Shown piece after piece: positions 16,650 through 25,538 of a stretch of DNA of 64,000 nucleotides. Numbering within the stretch: position 1 is the first letter of the stretch; every line of letters begins with the position of its first letter. Source of the DNA: SIAJ01 sp963773845. Its GTDB lineage: Bacteria > Planctomycetota > Planctomycetia > Gemmatales > Gemmataceae. The position numbers and the translations under genes were made by a program. The stretch lies in NCBI GenBank assembly GCA_963773845.1, contig CAVZCU010000012.1:1364001-1428000 (forward strand). The letters run 5' to 3'. Below the pieces are notes generated by a model. It searched no databases. It was not told where the DNA came from and saw only the letters and a list, made by a program, of their open reading frames with translations.

Positions 16650-18098
16650 ATGAGAATCGAGATCCTTCGCGATCCGGAGCAGGCACAGCGATTCCTGCTC
16701 CAAGGACTTTGGCTGCAGCGGACGAGCCCGCCGGTCGCATCGACAGTCAAGCCGATTCTGGAGTGGGCAATCGAGATTGCCGCCAGCGGTCAACCGCTCT
16801 TGCCTCTGGGCGTCATTGCCGACCTGGGGCACGCAGCCTACGGGGCGGACCGAGATCCCCGCGCCACGCGCGAGCAATCGCTCTTACCGGGTTTGCCTCC
16901 GACCCTGATGCGAACCTACGAGGACCACGTGCTCGGCAAGGTCTACGCCGATTGGTCGTTCGAGCGTGCCAGCGATGCGATGCGTCGCTTTCAAGGGCGC
17001 GATCGAGCGATCGGCCTGGCGTACCTGATTCGCCAGTTTCGCGATCGGGCCGGGCTTGGCGGGGTGGAATTGTCGCCGGGCGTCATTCGGGGATTATTGG
17101 AAGTCGCAGCCCGAAGGAGTTGCTGCGCCGCGGTTGGGATTCCCTCTCGACGCATGGCCCGGATCCGCTTGTCATCGAGTTGTACGAATCGCTCATTGCC
17201 AGTGCTCGACGCATGGCGGAAGTGCTCGCGCTCGAAGACGTGATCGCCCTGGAACAACGAACGGCCCTGGCCGACATGGGGCAATATGTGGCCCATCGGC
17301 AATTGTTGCAAGTCGCCAGTCGACTCGAGGCCGGATTGCCGCGGCACAAGGTCAAGCCGCTGGCGGGCCGTCGCGAGGTGCCAACACGCGTTCTCGACGA
17401 GGACACTTACCCCGTCGGGCGGGTTCAGTTCCATCTCGACCAAAGGGAGCGTTGAAAGCCTCTTGCACTCGCAACTCGCCTACATGGAACGCGATCCCGC
17501 ATTACGCCCCGATCTATTCGATGTCAAATTCTTGCGCGATGAGTTGTATTACTACTCGCGCGACGAAAACCAGTTCCTGCGCCGGCGGCGGAGTCTTCTT
17601 GTTTTGCCTCTATCCCGATCTCGCTAAGGCTCGCTTCAAGGACCCGGATCTGCCGGTTCAGCGCATCATCATGGTGCTTGGCCTTCTGCTCACGGCGGTG
17701 CGTAAGCTGTCGGAATGGCTCAGCACCGACGCCCTCAAATTCGAGTTCCTCTTGATTCAAGACAAAGACGCGAAGCCACTCGAGCAGGAGGGGGCCTTGC
17801 TCGAAATGATCTTCCGCGAGCAAATCCAGAACCGGACGGTCGAGATCCGCAATGCGACCGATGACATCGCGCGATATGCCGACGAACGTGCGCAGCGAAG
17901 CCTGTGTCACGTGCTGGCGATCAGTTGCGGGCGCATCGAATTTACAAACCGAGGGAGCCATTGCCGCGGACCTGCTCGTTCAGGGCCCACGGCCGGACCT
18001 GCAAATCGGCTATGCGAGACGGGAATGAATTGGATGCCGAAGATCCGTTTGATTCGTGGACCGCGGCACTGGAACGATTGTTGACGCTGTGGGTGTGA
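16650..18098 (+). pseudogene. unknown gene broken by at least four frameshifts
   Basis: Protein-like segments follow one another in changing frames: MRIEILRDPEQAQRFLLQG to GVIRGLLE (to about 17100); ELLRRGWDSLSTHGPDPLVI to VLDEDTYPVG (to about 17415); GFSSISTKGSVESLLHSQLA to NQFLRRRR (to about 17590); LFCLYPDLAKARFKDPDLPV to AQRSLCHVLAIS (to about 17930); and a tail ending DPFDSWTAALERLLTLWV* at 18098. Joined, this is about 480 residues. The block with SVESLLHSQLAYME, FDVKFLRDELYYYSRDENQFLRRRR and a conserved LYPDL strand may be a vWA-like domain, but I do not recognise the family with confidence. Damage is heavier than in other genes here, so real decay or poor sequence are both possible. 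Confidence 0.5.
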
Positions 18099-18104
18099 AC
18101 GCAA

Positions 18105-19576
18105 TCACTTCAGATGTGCTTCGCGCAAAACGCGGAAGCGATCGAACGCCGGCTTGATCGCCCTTGTGCATCGATCAAACCGGAATTCGGAAATCGGCTC
18201 GGGTTGGCGTCGGAAAGACCTTCCCAGACCACGCCGGAAACAAATGACTTGCACACGGCGAGCGTACGCGAAAGCGTCCGCCCAATCGGCCTGGGCTTCC
18301 GGCGTAAATTCCCGCCATCGCCCGGCGTCTGTGACGGAGTCCGAACAGCTCCGCCGGCCCGGTCGATGACGGGTAGCTCATCGAAATCTTGACGGGCACG
18401 CCGAGCAGGCCAAACAGGTCGAGCAATCGCGACGCTTCGAGAGTATCTCGGCAATACGATCCGCGCGGTGCCGTTCCAAAATGCCATTCGAGGTCGATGC
18501 CCGCGAACGGGAGGCCGGCGCGAAGAAGCGTATCCGCATAGACGAACGGTGAGTATTCGTGACCGCCCCGAGCCAGATAATCTCCCCAGGGTTGCGAAAT
18601 GCCGAAAGATAGCTGAAGTCCCGAATCGATCTGCCAGGCGGCGTCGGCGGCCATCGCGGTAAGCCGGATCAAGTCTTCCTCTGAAAGCCCGACTCCGCAG
18701 GAACCGCAGGCGCCGGTCGTGACCGACCATTGACTCACCTTCCCGCGATAGCGGTTCACGACCGTCTCCACATAGTCGCACATCAAGCTCTTGAGAGTGA
18801 TCGGGTCGCCGCCCAAACGACGAACATAGTCCGGCAGCCCATCGGGGCTGAAATCGACGAGCGGCCCGGCGACGACGCGCAAGTTTCGCGCGATGCCCAG
18901 TCAATTGCCGCGTCCGCTTCGGCCCATTGGTAGTCGGATTCAGTCGGCTCGATCGAACGCCAGGTCAGCGGAACGGACGCCGTGTTGAAAGTCAGGCGAA
19001 AAACATCATCGTGACCTTGTGCGGGCGGCGCAATCACTCGGCAGCCAAGCGCGGTATCCAATTTCAATTGCCGCTGATGGCGAAGCCGGAATACTTGTTC
19101 CTGATAGCGCAGGCACGAGCGCCTCGGCGGCCTCGAATGCGGCGGCCAAGGCGTCGTCGCCGCGTAAGTCGCCGTCTGGGGAAGCCCCTTCCAAGAGCGA
19201 TTTGCCGAATGCATGCGTTGCGCAGCTCCAGGTGAAATTCCACATCCTCCGAAGCGACGAGGCCGCCGCTGAGCCAATCCGCATACTGGTTGCGCACCTG
19301 GTTGATTTTTCCTCGCGCTAATTCGGCCACGAGGTGGTAAGGCCGATCGCGGAACATGAGCGTCGTCGTCGTCGTCATCAAGCGGCCTGCCCGCGGCACT
19401 TCCCAAGGGATGTACGCGGGACCGCTTTCGTTGATCTCGCGAGCCAATATCAAAAGGCCGTCGCGGATTTCACACTGCGTGGCGGTGGGTGCGCGGTCGT
19501 GTCCGCCGGCAACGCTGGAACGAAGTAAGTCGGCGGCGATGGGCTCCGGCAAGTCGGCCGGCACGCGGAAGCTCAT
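18105..19576 (-). pseudogene. GH10-like (endo-1,4-beta-xylanase type) gene with several frameshifts
   Basis: The gene reads right to left. It begins near 19576 (MSFRVPADLPEPIAADLLRS, then YIPWEVPRAGRLMTTTTTLM) and continues with RGKINQVRNQYADWLSGGLV. The frame changes near 19195; KLDTALGCRVIAPP and FNTASVPLTWRSIEPTESDYQWAEADAAIDWA follow. After another break near 18900 comes RVVAGPLVDFSPDGLPDYV, VETVVNRYRGKVSQWSVTTG, LQLSFGISQPWGDYL and GIDLEWHFGTAPRGSYCRDTL, and after a last break it ends FDRFRVLREAHLK. NTASVPLTWRSIEP, the Y-x-W-x-x-x-D motif and VNRYRGKVSQW match GH10 barrel landmarks. The usual catalytic WDVVNE is replaced by WSVTTG, so it may not be a classical xylanase even if intact. 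Confidence 0.6.
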
Positions 19577-19709
19577 CGTGTGCATGGCCGACTCATCCCC
19601 GGCGAGGCGTGCGGACCCTCTGGCTGTGTGACGCAGACGGAGGTGAACCCGAAAAACTTATTCTACCCGCAGTGGGAACACGGCAACAGGGCGTTTGCAC
19701 TTCCAATGC

Positions 19710-21155
19710 TTAAGCGATGATCTTGTCGACCACGTTACCGGCGACGTCCGTCAACCGAAAATCACGACCGTTGTAGCGGTATGTCAGTTTCTTGTGGTCC
19801 AGCCCCAGCAAGTAAAGAATGGTTGCGTGGAGGTCATTGACGCTTACCCGATTTTGTACCGCCTTGAAACCGATTTCGTCCGTTGCTCCGTGATGGACCC
19901 CGCCTTTCACTCCGCCACCCGCCATCCAAACCGTGAACGCGTGCGGGTTATGATCGCGGCCATTGTTGCCCTTTTGCACGATCGGCAAGCGCCCAAACTC
20001 GCCGCCCCAAATGACCAATGTGGAATCGAGCAACCCGCGAGAATCGAGATCGGCAAGCAACCCCGCGATGGGCTGATCGGTTTCCAGGGCGAAGCCGCCA
20101 TGATTCTTCTTGATGTTGCTGTGGCCGTCCCAACTCAGGTCGTTGTCCATGCCGCCGGAGTAGATTTGCACAAACCGAACCCCTCGTTCGACCAGTCGCC
20201 GAGCGACCAGGCATTGCTTACCAAACGGGGTCGCTTTCGGATTGTCCAAGCCGTAAAGCTTGTGGGTCTCTTTGGATTCTTTGTGAACGTCCAGCGCCTC
20301 GGGGGCTGCCATTTGCATTCGATAAGCCAGTTCGAACGACTCGACTCGAGCATTCAAATCGGCTTCCGCAGCGGCCCCTTCTGAGTTGAGCTTTTTAAGC
20401 AAATCGAGTTGGGCCCGCTGTTGGGCGTCACTCATTTCGGGGGGGCGTTTCAGGTTGTCGATCGGTTCGCCTTGCGGCTTGAACGCGGTCCCCTGATAAA
20501 CACTGGGTAGAAAACCGGACCCCCAGTTTTGCGCATGCCCCTTGGGCACGCCGCGGCCGAGCGTATCGTACATCACGCAAAAGGCCGGCAGATTGCGGCT
20601 TGTGCTGCCGAGTCCATAGGTCACCCACGAACCAAGGCACGGGAAGCCCATCCGCGTCATGCCGGTGTTGATCTTGAACAGTGCCGGCGAATGGTTGTTC
20701 GAATCGGTCCAACACGAATGCAGGAACGCCATCTTGTCGACGTGCCTGGCCATGTTCGGGAACAACTCGGAGACCCAGGCGCCGCTCTTCCCATACTGGG
20801 CGAACCGGAACGGCGACTTCATCAACGGTCCGACCTGATCGGTGAAGAAACCGGTGTTCTTGTCAAAACCCTTAAGTTCCTTGCCATCGCGCTTGGCGAG
20901 TTCCGGCTTGTAGTCCCAGGTATCGACGTGCGAAGGCCCGCCGTTCATGAACAGCCAGATGACCGACTTGGCCTTCGCCGGGAAGTGCGGCTTCTTCGGC
21001 GCGAGCGGATCTATGGAGCCTGAAGCGCAAGCGAAGGGCTCGATTTCGCCCAGCAATGACGCGAGCGCCAAAAGGCCAAAGCCATTGCCGGCCCGAGTGA
21101 GGAACTCGCGGCGGGAGGCCGCAATCAACGGGCTAACTGGATTGGGAATGTTCAT
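19710..21155 (-). CDS. DUF1501 sulfatase-like protein with twin-arginine-type leader
   Basis: 481 residues from ATG 21155 (MNIPNPVSPLIAASRREFLTRAGNGFGLLALASLLG), which has an SRREFLTRAG Tat-type leader. The body shows the DUF1501 landmarks: KSVIWLFMNGGPSHVDTWDYKP, FLHSCWTDSNNHSPALFKINTG, FPCLGSWVTYGLG, RLVERGVRFVQIYSGG, DWDGHSNI-like WDGHSNIKKNHGG, LVIWGGEFGRLPIVQ and GRDHNPHAFTVWMAGGGVKGG. The fold is related to alkaline phosphatase/sulfatase enzymes. In planctomycetes it almost always pairs with a DUF1549/DUF1553 cytochrome protein, as here (next gene upstream on the same strand). The reaction is unknown. A longer frame extends upstream to 21974 but overlaps the partner gene and is not coding. 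Confidence 0.92.
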   Translation of the reverse strand: MNIPNPVSPLIAASRREFLTRAGNGFGLLALASLLGEIEPFACASGSIDPLAPKKPHFPAKAKSVIWLFMNGGPSHVDTWDYKPELAKRDGKELKGFDKNTGFFTDQVGPLMKSPFRFAQYGKSGAWVSELFPNMARHVDKMAFLHSCWTDSNNHSPALFKINTGMTRMGFPCLGSWVTYGLGSTSRNLPAFCVMYDTLGRGVPKGHAQNWGSGFLPSVYQGTAFKPQGEPIDNLKRPPEMSDAQQRAQLDLLKKLNSEGAAAEADLNARVESFELAYRMQMAAPEALDVHKESKETHKLYGLDNPKATPFGKQCLVARRLVERGVRFVQIYSGGMDNDLSWDGHSNIKKNHGGFALETDQPIAGLLADLDSRGLLDSTLVIWGGEFGRLPIVQKGNNGRDHNPHAFTVWMAGGGVKGGVHHGATDEIGFKAVQNRVSVNDLHATILYLLGLDHKKLTYRYNGRDFRLTDVAGNVVDKIIA

Positions 21156-21180
21156 CGTGACTCGGCAATCTATGACCATA

Positions 21181-21237
21181 AGTAGGGAGTCGTTTAGCGA
21201 GCGAGCCGTCGGCTCGCTCGCTAAACGACTCCCTACT
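21181..21237. repeat. 28-base perfect inverted repeat between DUF1553 and DUF1501 genes
   Basis: AGTAGGGAGTCGTTTAGCGA continues GCGAGCCG and is matched perfectly by its inverse with a one-base loop. The stop codon of the upstream DUF1553 gene lies inside the right arm. The core GTTTAGCG...CGCTAAAC is shared with the hairpin at 25496-25530. No T tract is present. Confidence 0.9.
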
Positions 21238-24200
21238 CCACGTACATCACCTCGCTCAAGCACATCACTACCTGACAGAAATCCGCTAGCGCCAATGTGT
21301 GTGCATGCGCCTTGCCATTGTACATCGTCTCTTCGCGCTTCACGAATGCCACGCCGTCGGCCAGTTCGCTCGATGTCGGCTCCCGATTGACCGCCAGGCG
21401 ATAGGCCCGACGGATGGGCTCCTCGGGCGTTTTCGCGCCGTTGCCAACACGGTCCGCGAACGATTTGGCCCACATCCGCACCTGGGGATTGTTCATCATC
21501 AAGAGCGCTTGCGGAGCGACGATTGTGCTCGGCCGATCGGCGATGCCGACCAGGCCGTCGGGTGCATCGAAGATGACGAGCATTGGAATCAGCTTGCTGC
21601 GTTTCACCGTGAAATAGATGCTGCGCCGCTTGCTCGATTCCTCCAGCGTGCCCGGGCCGTACATTCGGGTCTCGAACTGACCGCTGATCGCGAGCAGCGA
21701 ATCGCGGATCGCCTCGGCCTCCAGGCGGTGCGATGGATGTCGCCAACACAGCAGGTTCTCGCGGTCGATTTTCAGCTTGGCATCGTCGCCGGTCGCCGTT
21801 GTTTGATAGACCGCACTGGTCAGAATGAGCTTGTGAATCGGCTTGAGCTTCCAGCCGTTGCGAACCAATTCGTCGGCGAGATAGTCGAGCAATTCGGGGT
21901 GCGTCGGCCGTTCGCCGCGCACGCCAAAGTCGCTCGGCGTGGCGACAATCCCACGGCCCATATGATGTTGCCAAAGGCGATTCACAATCACTCGGGCCAG
22001 CAACGCTCCGGCGCCGTGATCGACGTCAGTCATCCAATTGGCGAGTGCGGTTCGGTGGTAGGATAACTTTGATTTCGAAGCGGGCGTCTTCGTCCACCGA
22101 TCGGGGCCGGTGAACAAGACTTGCAAATAGCCCGGCGATGCGACCGCTTCCTTCTGATTCGGATCGCCTCGCCGCAGGAAGTGAGTCTGCTGCAGAAAAT
22201 CAGCCCCCTGTGAGTGCAGCCGTACCGGCGGCACGCCCTCCGAGGAAATCAGCGCTTTCACAATGTTCGGCTTCGGCGCTTTCGCCAAGTGATCCTGAAT
22301 GCGCTTATCGAGCTTTTGCCAGCCCGGATCGATTTGCTTGTAACGCGCCAACAACAGCGACTTCTGCTCGGATGAACGCTTCTGCGGAAGAGTCTCGAGC
22401 GCTCGCTTGGTCGCTTCGGGAATGGCGGGTTTCAGCAATTCCAGCGGCTCCTTCGCATTACTGAGGGAGAATCGCGGCCGACCGATCCCGTGGCCGACAT
22501 TGTTGTTGAAGCGCAATGTGACGACGAGAACAGTCGTTCCCGATTGGCCGACCGGTTTTTCAAATTCGAATGACGCCGCATGGCTGAAGCCGAGACGCGG
22601 ATCGATAGACCATCCCGTGTTGGTGGGATCACCGTCGATGGCGCCAGCCACGCCAAGCCCTTTTTGATCGAACGTCGAGCGGGGCTTTTTCAGTTTGACA
22701 ATCTCTCCCTTCCCGCCCTTGGTAGCGACGCCGACAGTGATATCAGTCAGACAAAAATTGCCGTTCGCCGCGCGTCCGGGCCCATTCTTCACCAGCGACG
22801 GATCGGTCAAGGCTTCAATTCGCAGCGCGCCAATTCGCGTGAGATCTGTCTCAAGACGGAATGAGAGCAATTCCCTTGGCGGATTGGTCCCGGAAACCAG
22901 TACGCTATCATCGTTTTGTTTTGTCAGCTTGGCACCACCCGCAGATCGCATTGAAGTGATGGAGGGAACAATCCATGTCGCTGGAGAGGCTTGGCCGAAT
23001 TGTGTCTTTTCCCACTCCGTGAAATGTAAGCCAAGTTCCTTCGCTTCGTAATCGGCAAGCGCTCGCACGAGCGGGGCATGTTCGCGGTCGAATTTCGCTT
23101 TGGCTTTGCGGTAACCTTCGGGGTCAACGTCGAGGTCCGCTTCGGAACGAACGGTTGTCGTGAACGTGGACAGCATCCGGTAGTAGTCCGCTTGCGGAAT
23201 CGCATCGTACTTATGGTCGTGACAGCGGGCACATCCGATCGTCAAACCCAGCATCGCCGTGCTCGTGGTGTTCAGCATGTCGTCGAGTTCGTCGTAACGC
23301 TGCTTTTCGACTTCGTTTTTGGTGATTTGCGTGGAATGCACGCCGGCCGCGAGAAAGCCGGTTGCCATCATCGCCTGCGGATTGTCGGGGGCAATTTCGT
23401 CGCCGGCAAGCTGCCAGCGAATGAACTGGTCATAGGGCATGCCGTCGTTGAACGCCTTGATGACGAAATCGCGATAGTGATAGGCATTGGGCCGATCGTA
23501 GTCGTGCTCGTAGCCGTGGCTTTCCGCGAAGCGAGCAAGGTCTAGCCAGTGCCGGGCCCAGCGCTCGCCATAGCGCGGCGAATCGAGTAATTTGTCGACT
23601 ACCTTGGCGAAGGCGTCCGGGGAAGTGTCCTTCTCAAATGCCTCGACGTCTTCGGGGGTGGGCGGCAAGCCAATGAGATCGAAATAGGCCCGGCGGATGA
23701 GCACGCGCTTCGAGACCGGCGGGTTCGGCGCTATGCCCTTCTCTTCAAGCTTGGCCAGAATGTATCGATCGACGTTCGTTTTGATCCACTTATCGTTCTT
23801 TACTCCCGGTGGCGGAGTCGTCGTCAGTGGCTGATAGGCCCAATGCTGGCGGGCTTCGGGCGTAATCTTCTTGTTGATCCACGCGGCCGTATCTTTGCGC
23901 GCGACGAGTGGTGCGTCATAGGGGGCCAGGTTTTCGATCCAGGTGCCGATCTGCCGAATCGACTCGTCCGCGAGCTTGGGCTCCTTATAAGGCATCGCTG
24001 GCTTCTTCGCGTGTGCGACCATCAAGTAGAGCAGGCTTTTCTTCGGGTCTCCAGGCACCAGGGCGGGCCCATGATCACCGCCCTTGAGCAGGCGATCGCG
24101 ATCGGTGATGTCGAGTTCGCCTTCGGTTTTGGCCCCGCCGTGACATTTCAGGCACTGCGCGATCAGCACGGCTCGAACCGACTTCTTGAAGATCTCCGCG

Positions 24201-24301
24201 CCGCGGGCCATCTTCGCGGCGTGGTCCTTGTCGACGGGAGCTTGGGCGGTCGCCGCGGCAATACTACAACAGACAACAGCAAGCGAACTGAGATTCTTCA
24301 T
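21233..24301 (-). CDS. planctomycete cytochrome C-type DUF1549/DUF1553 protein
   Basis: 1022 residues with a signal peptide (MKNLSSLAVVCCSIAAATAQ). A PSCyt1-type haem domain follows with VLIAQCLKCHGGAKTEGELDI (CxxCH near residue 49). DUF1549 is next (about 170-380; DRYILAKLEEKGI, RRAYFDLIGLPPTPEDVEAF, ARHWLDLARFAESHGYEHDY, TIGCARCHDHKYDAI with a second CxxCH). DUF1553 occupies the C-terminal third (RVIVNRLWQHHMGRGIVATPSDFGVRGERPTHPELLDYLA, DRENLLCWRHPSHRLEAEAIRDSLL, LLMMNNP). It is periplasmic or outer-surface bound. Role unknown, thought to be tied to polysaccharide use. It pairs with the DUF1501 gene just downstream. Confidence 0.93.
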   Translation of the reverse strand: MKNLSSLAVVCCSIAAATAQAPVDKDHAAKMARGAEIFKKSVRAVLIAQCLKCHGGAKTEGELDITDRDRLLKGGDHGPALVPGDPKKSLLYLMVAHAKKPAMPYKEPKLADESIRQIGTWIENLAPYDAPLVARKDTAAWINKKITPEARQHWAYQPLTTTPPPGVKNDKWIKTNVDRYILAKLEEKGIAPNPPVSKRVLIRRAYFDLIGLPPTPEDVEAFEKDTSPDAFAKVVDKLLDSPRYGERWARHWLDLARFAESHGYEHDYDRPNAYHYRDFVIKAFNDGMPYDQFIRWQLAGDEIAPDNPQAMMATGFLAAGVHSTQITKNEVEKQRYDELDDMLNTTSTAMLGLTIGCARCHDHKYDAIPQADYYRMLSTFTTTVRSEADLDVDPEGYRKAKAKFDREHAPLVRALADYEAKELGLHFTEWEKTQFGQASPATWIVPSITSMRSAGGAKLTKQNDDSVLVSGTNPPRELLSFRLETDLTRIGALRIEALTDPSLVKNGPGRAANGNFCLTDITVGVATKGGKGEIVKLKKPRSTFDQKGLGVAGAIDGDPTNTGWSIDPRLGFSHAASFEFEKPVGQSGTTVLVVTLRFNNNVGHGIGRPRFSLSNAKEPLELLKPAIPEATKRALETLPQKRSSEQKSLLLARYKQIDPGWQKLDKRIQDHLAKAPKPNIVKALISSEGVPPVRLHSQGADFLQQTHFLRRGDPNQKEAVASPGYLQVLFTGPDRWTKTPASKSKLSYHRTALANWMTDVDHGAGALLARVIVNRLWQHHMGRGIVATPSDFGVRGERPTHPELLDYLADELVRNGWKLKPIHKLILTSAVYQTTATGDDAKLKIDRENLLCWRHPSHRLEAEAIRDSLLAISGQFETRMYGPGTLEESSKRRSIYFTVKRSKLIPMLVIFDAPDGLVGIADRPSTIVAPQALLMMNNPQVRMWAKSFADRVGNGAKTPEEPIRRAYRLAVNREPTSSELADGVAFVKREETMYNGKAHAHTLALADFCQVVMCLSEVMYVE

Positions 24302-24334
24302 GATTGCGGCAGGAGTTCGTGGTAGGCCATCCGA

Positions 24335-24396
24335 GATGTGGGATAGGCCTCCCGGCCTGTCGTGGCTTGACAGGCTGGGGAGGCCTATCCCACATG
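24335..24396. repeat. hairpin spanning the start codon of the propeller gene
   Basis: ATGTGGGATAGGCCTCC and CGGCCTGTC on the left pair with GACAGGCTG and GGAGGCCTATCCCACAT on the right, around a short loop. It lies between divergent genes, and the right arm contains the ATG at 24394. Confidence 0.85.
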
Positions 24397-25491
24397 CGTC
24401 GACTCCATTCTATCGTTGCGATCGTCCTTCTTACACCGTTTGCCAGTGCCGCCGACGGCTTGGCCGATGGCCGCTACCTTTATGTCGCCGCTCCGGGTAT
24501 TCGCAACCTGCTGGAATTCGGCGGAGCCGGCATCCTCGTCTTTGATATCGATCACGGCCACAAGTTCGTCAAGCGCATCGACACGCCCGAAAGCAAGCTG
24601 GCGCATCCCGACAATATGAAAGGGGTCTGTGCCTCCGCCGCGACCGGTCGCCTGTATTTCACAACGACGAAGACGCTTTATTGCATTGACCTCGCCAGCG
24701 AGAAGACGCTATGGGAAAAGGCACTCCCTCAGGGGTGCGACCGCATGTCGATGACCCCGGACGGCAAGATCTTGTACGTCCCGTCCTTCGAGAAAGACAT
24801 CTGGAACGTGGTCGATGGCGCAACGGGCGACGTGATTGCGACGGTTGAACCCAAGAGTGGAGCGCACAACACGGTCGTCGGTCTCGATGGCTCGCGCATG
24901 TACCTGGCCGGCCTCCGTTCGCCGTTGTTGACGGTTGCCGACACGAAGACGCACAAAGTAATCGGCACGGTGGGTCCATTCGCCGCGGCGATTCGGCCGT
25001 TTACGGTCAATGGGAAGCAAACGCTGGTCTATGTGAACGTGAACGGTTGCCTAGGCTTCGAAATTGGCGACTTGAAGACCGCCAAAAAGCTCTGTCGCGT
25101 CGAGGTGAAGGGATTCAAAACCGGGCCAGTCAAACGACATGGTTGCCCGAGCCACGGCATTGGCCTGACGCCCGACGAAAAGGAAGTCTGGGTCTCCGAC
25201 GCTCACAATCAGCAGGTTCATGTCTTCGACAATACGGTCATGCCGCCCAGGCAAAAGACGAGCATCCACCTCCGCGAACAGCCTGGCTGGGTGACATTCA
25301 GTCTGGATGGCAAATACGCCTACCCGTCAACCGGCGAGGTCATCGATGTTGCATCCAAAAAGATCGTGACTGCGTTGACGGATGAAACCGGTCATGCCGT
25401 CCACAGCGAAAAGATGGTCGAAGTGCAGTGGAAGGGTGGGAAAGTCGTCAAGACCGGGGATCAGTTTGGCGTGGGGAGAGTTGGAAAATAA
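24394..25491 (+). CDS. secreted YncE-like beta-propeller protein
   Basis: 365 residues from ATG 24394 (MRRLHSIVAIVLLTPFASAADG), giving a clean signal peptide. The mature protein has repeated propeller blades with D-G-x-x-x-Y/L-V-x-x motifs: DGRYLYVAAPGIRNLLEFGG, GRLYFTTTKTLYCIDLAS, DGKILYVPSFEKDIWNVVD, GSRMYLAGLRSPLLTVAD, KEVWVSDAHNQQVHVFD and DGKYAYPSTGEVIDVAS. Such seven-bladed periplasmic propellers bind ligands or partner proteins. It is divergent from the DUF1553/DUF1501 pair and may work with them at the surface. Its start codon lies in the hairpin at 24335-24396. Confidence 0.82.
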   Translation: MRRLHSIVAIVLLTPFASAADGLADGRYLYVAAPGIRNLLEFGGAGILVFDIDHGHKFVKRIDTPESKLAHPDNMKGVCASAATGRLYFTTTKTLYCIDLASEKTLWEKALPQGCDRMSMTPDGKILYVPSFEKDIWNVVDGATGDVIATVEPKSGAHNTVVGLDGSRMYLAGLRSPLLTVADTKTHKVIGTVGPFAAAIRPFTVNGKQTLVYVNVNGCLGFEIGDLKTAKKLCRVEVKGFKTGPVKRHGCPSHGIGLTPDEKEVWVSDAHNQQVHVFDNTVMPPRQKTSIHLREQPGWVTFSLDGKYAYPSTGEVIDVASKKIVTALTDETGHAVHSEKMVEVQWKGGKVVKTGDQFGVGRVGK

Positions 25492-25495
25492 AACC

Positions 25496-25530
25496 GTTTA
25501 GCGTTCGTCCCGTCGGGACGAACGCTAAAC
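25496..25530. repeat. 16-base perfect inverted repeat, possible bidirectional terminator
   Basis: GTTTAGCGTTCGTCCC, loop GTC, then its exact inverse, 4 bases after the propeller stop and 8 bases before the mutS2 stop on the other strand. The outer bases match the hairpin at 21181-21237 while the inner bases differ but still pair. Confidence 0.85.
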
Positions 25531-25538
25531 AATTTCAT

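Noticed and set aside
21156..21974. N-terminal extension of the DUF1501 gene
   Set aside because: It overlaps the DUF1553 gene in another frame; the Tat leader at 21155 is a clear start.
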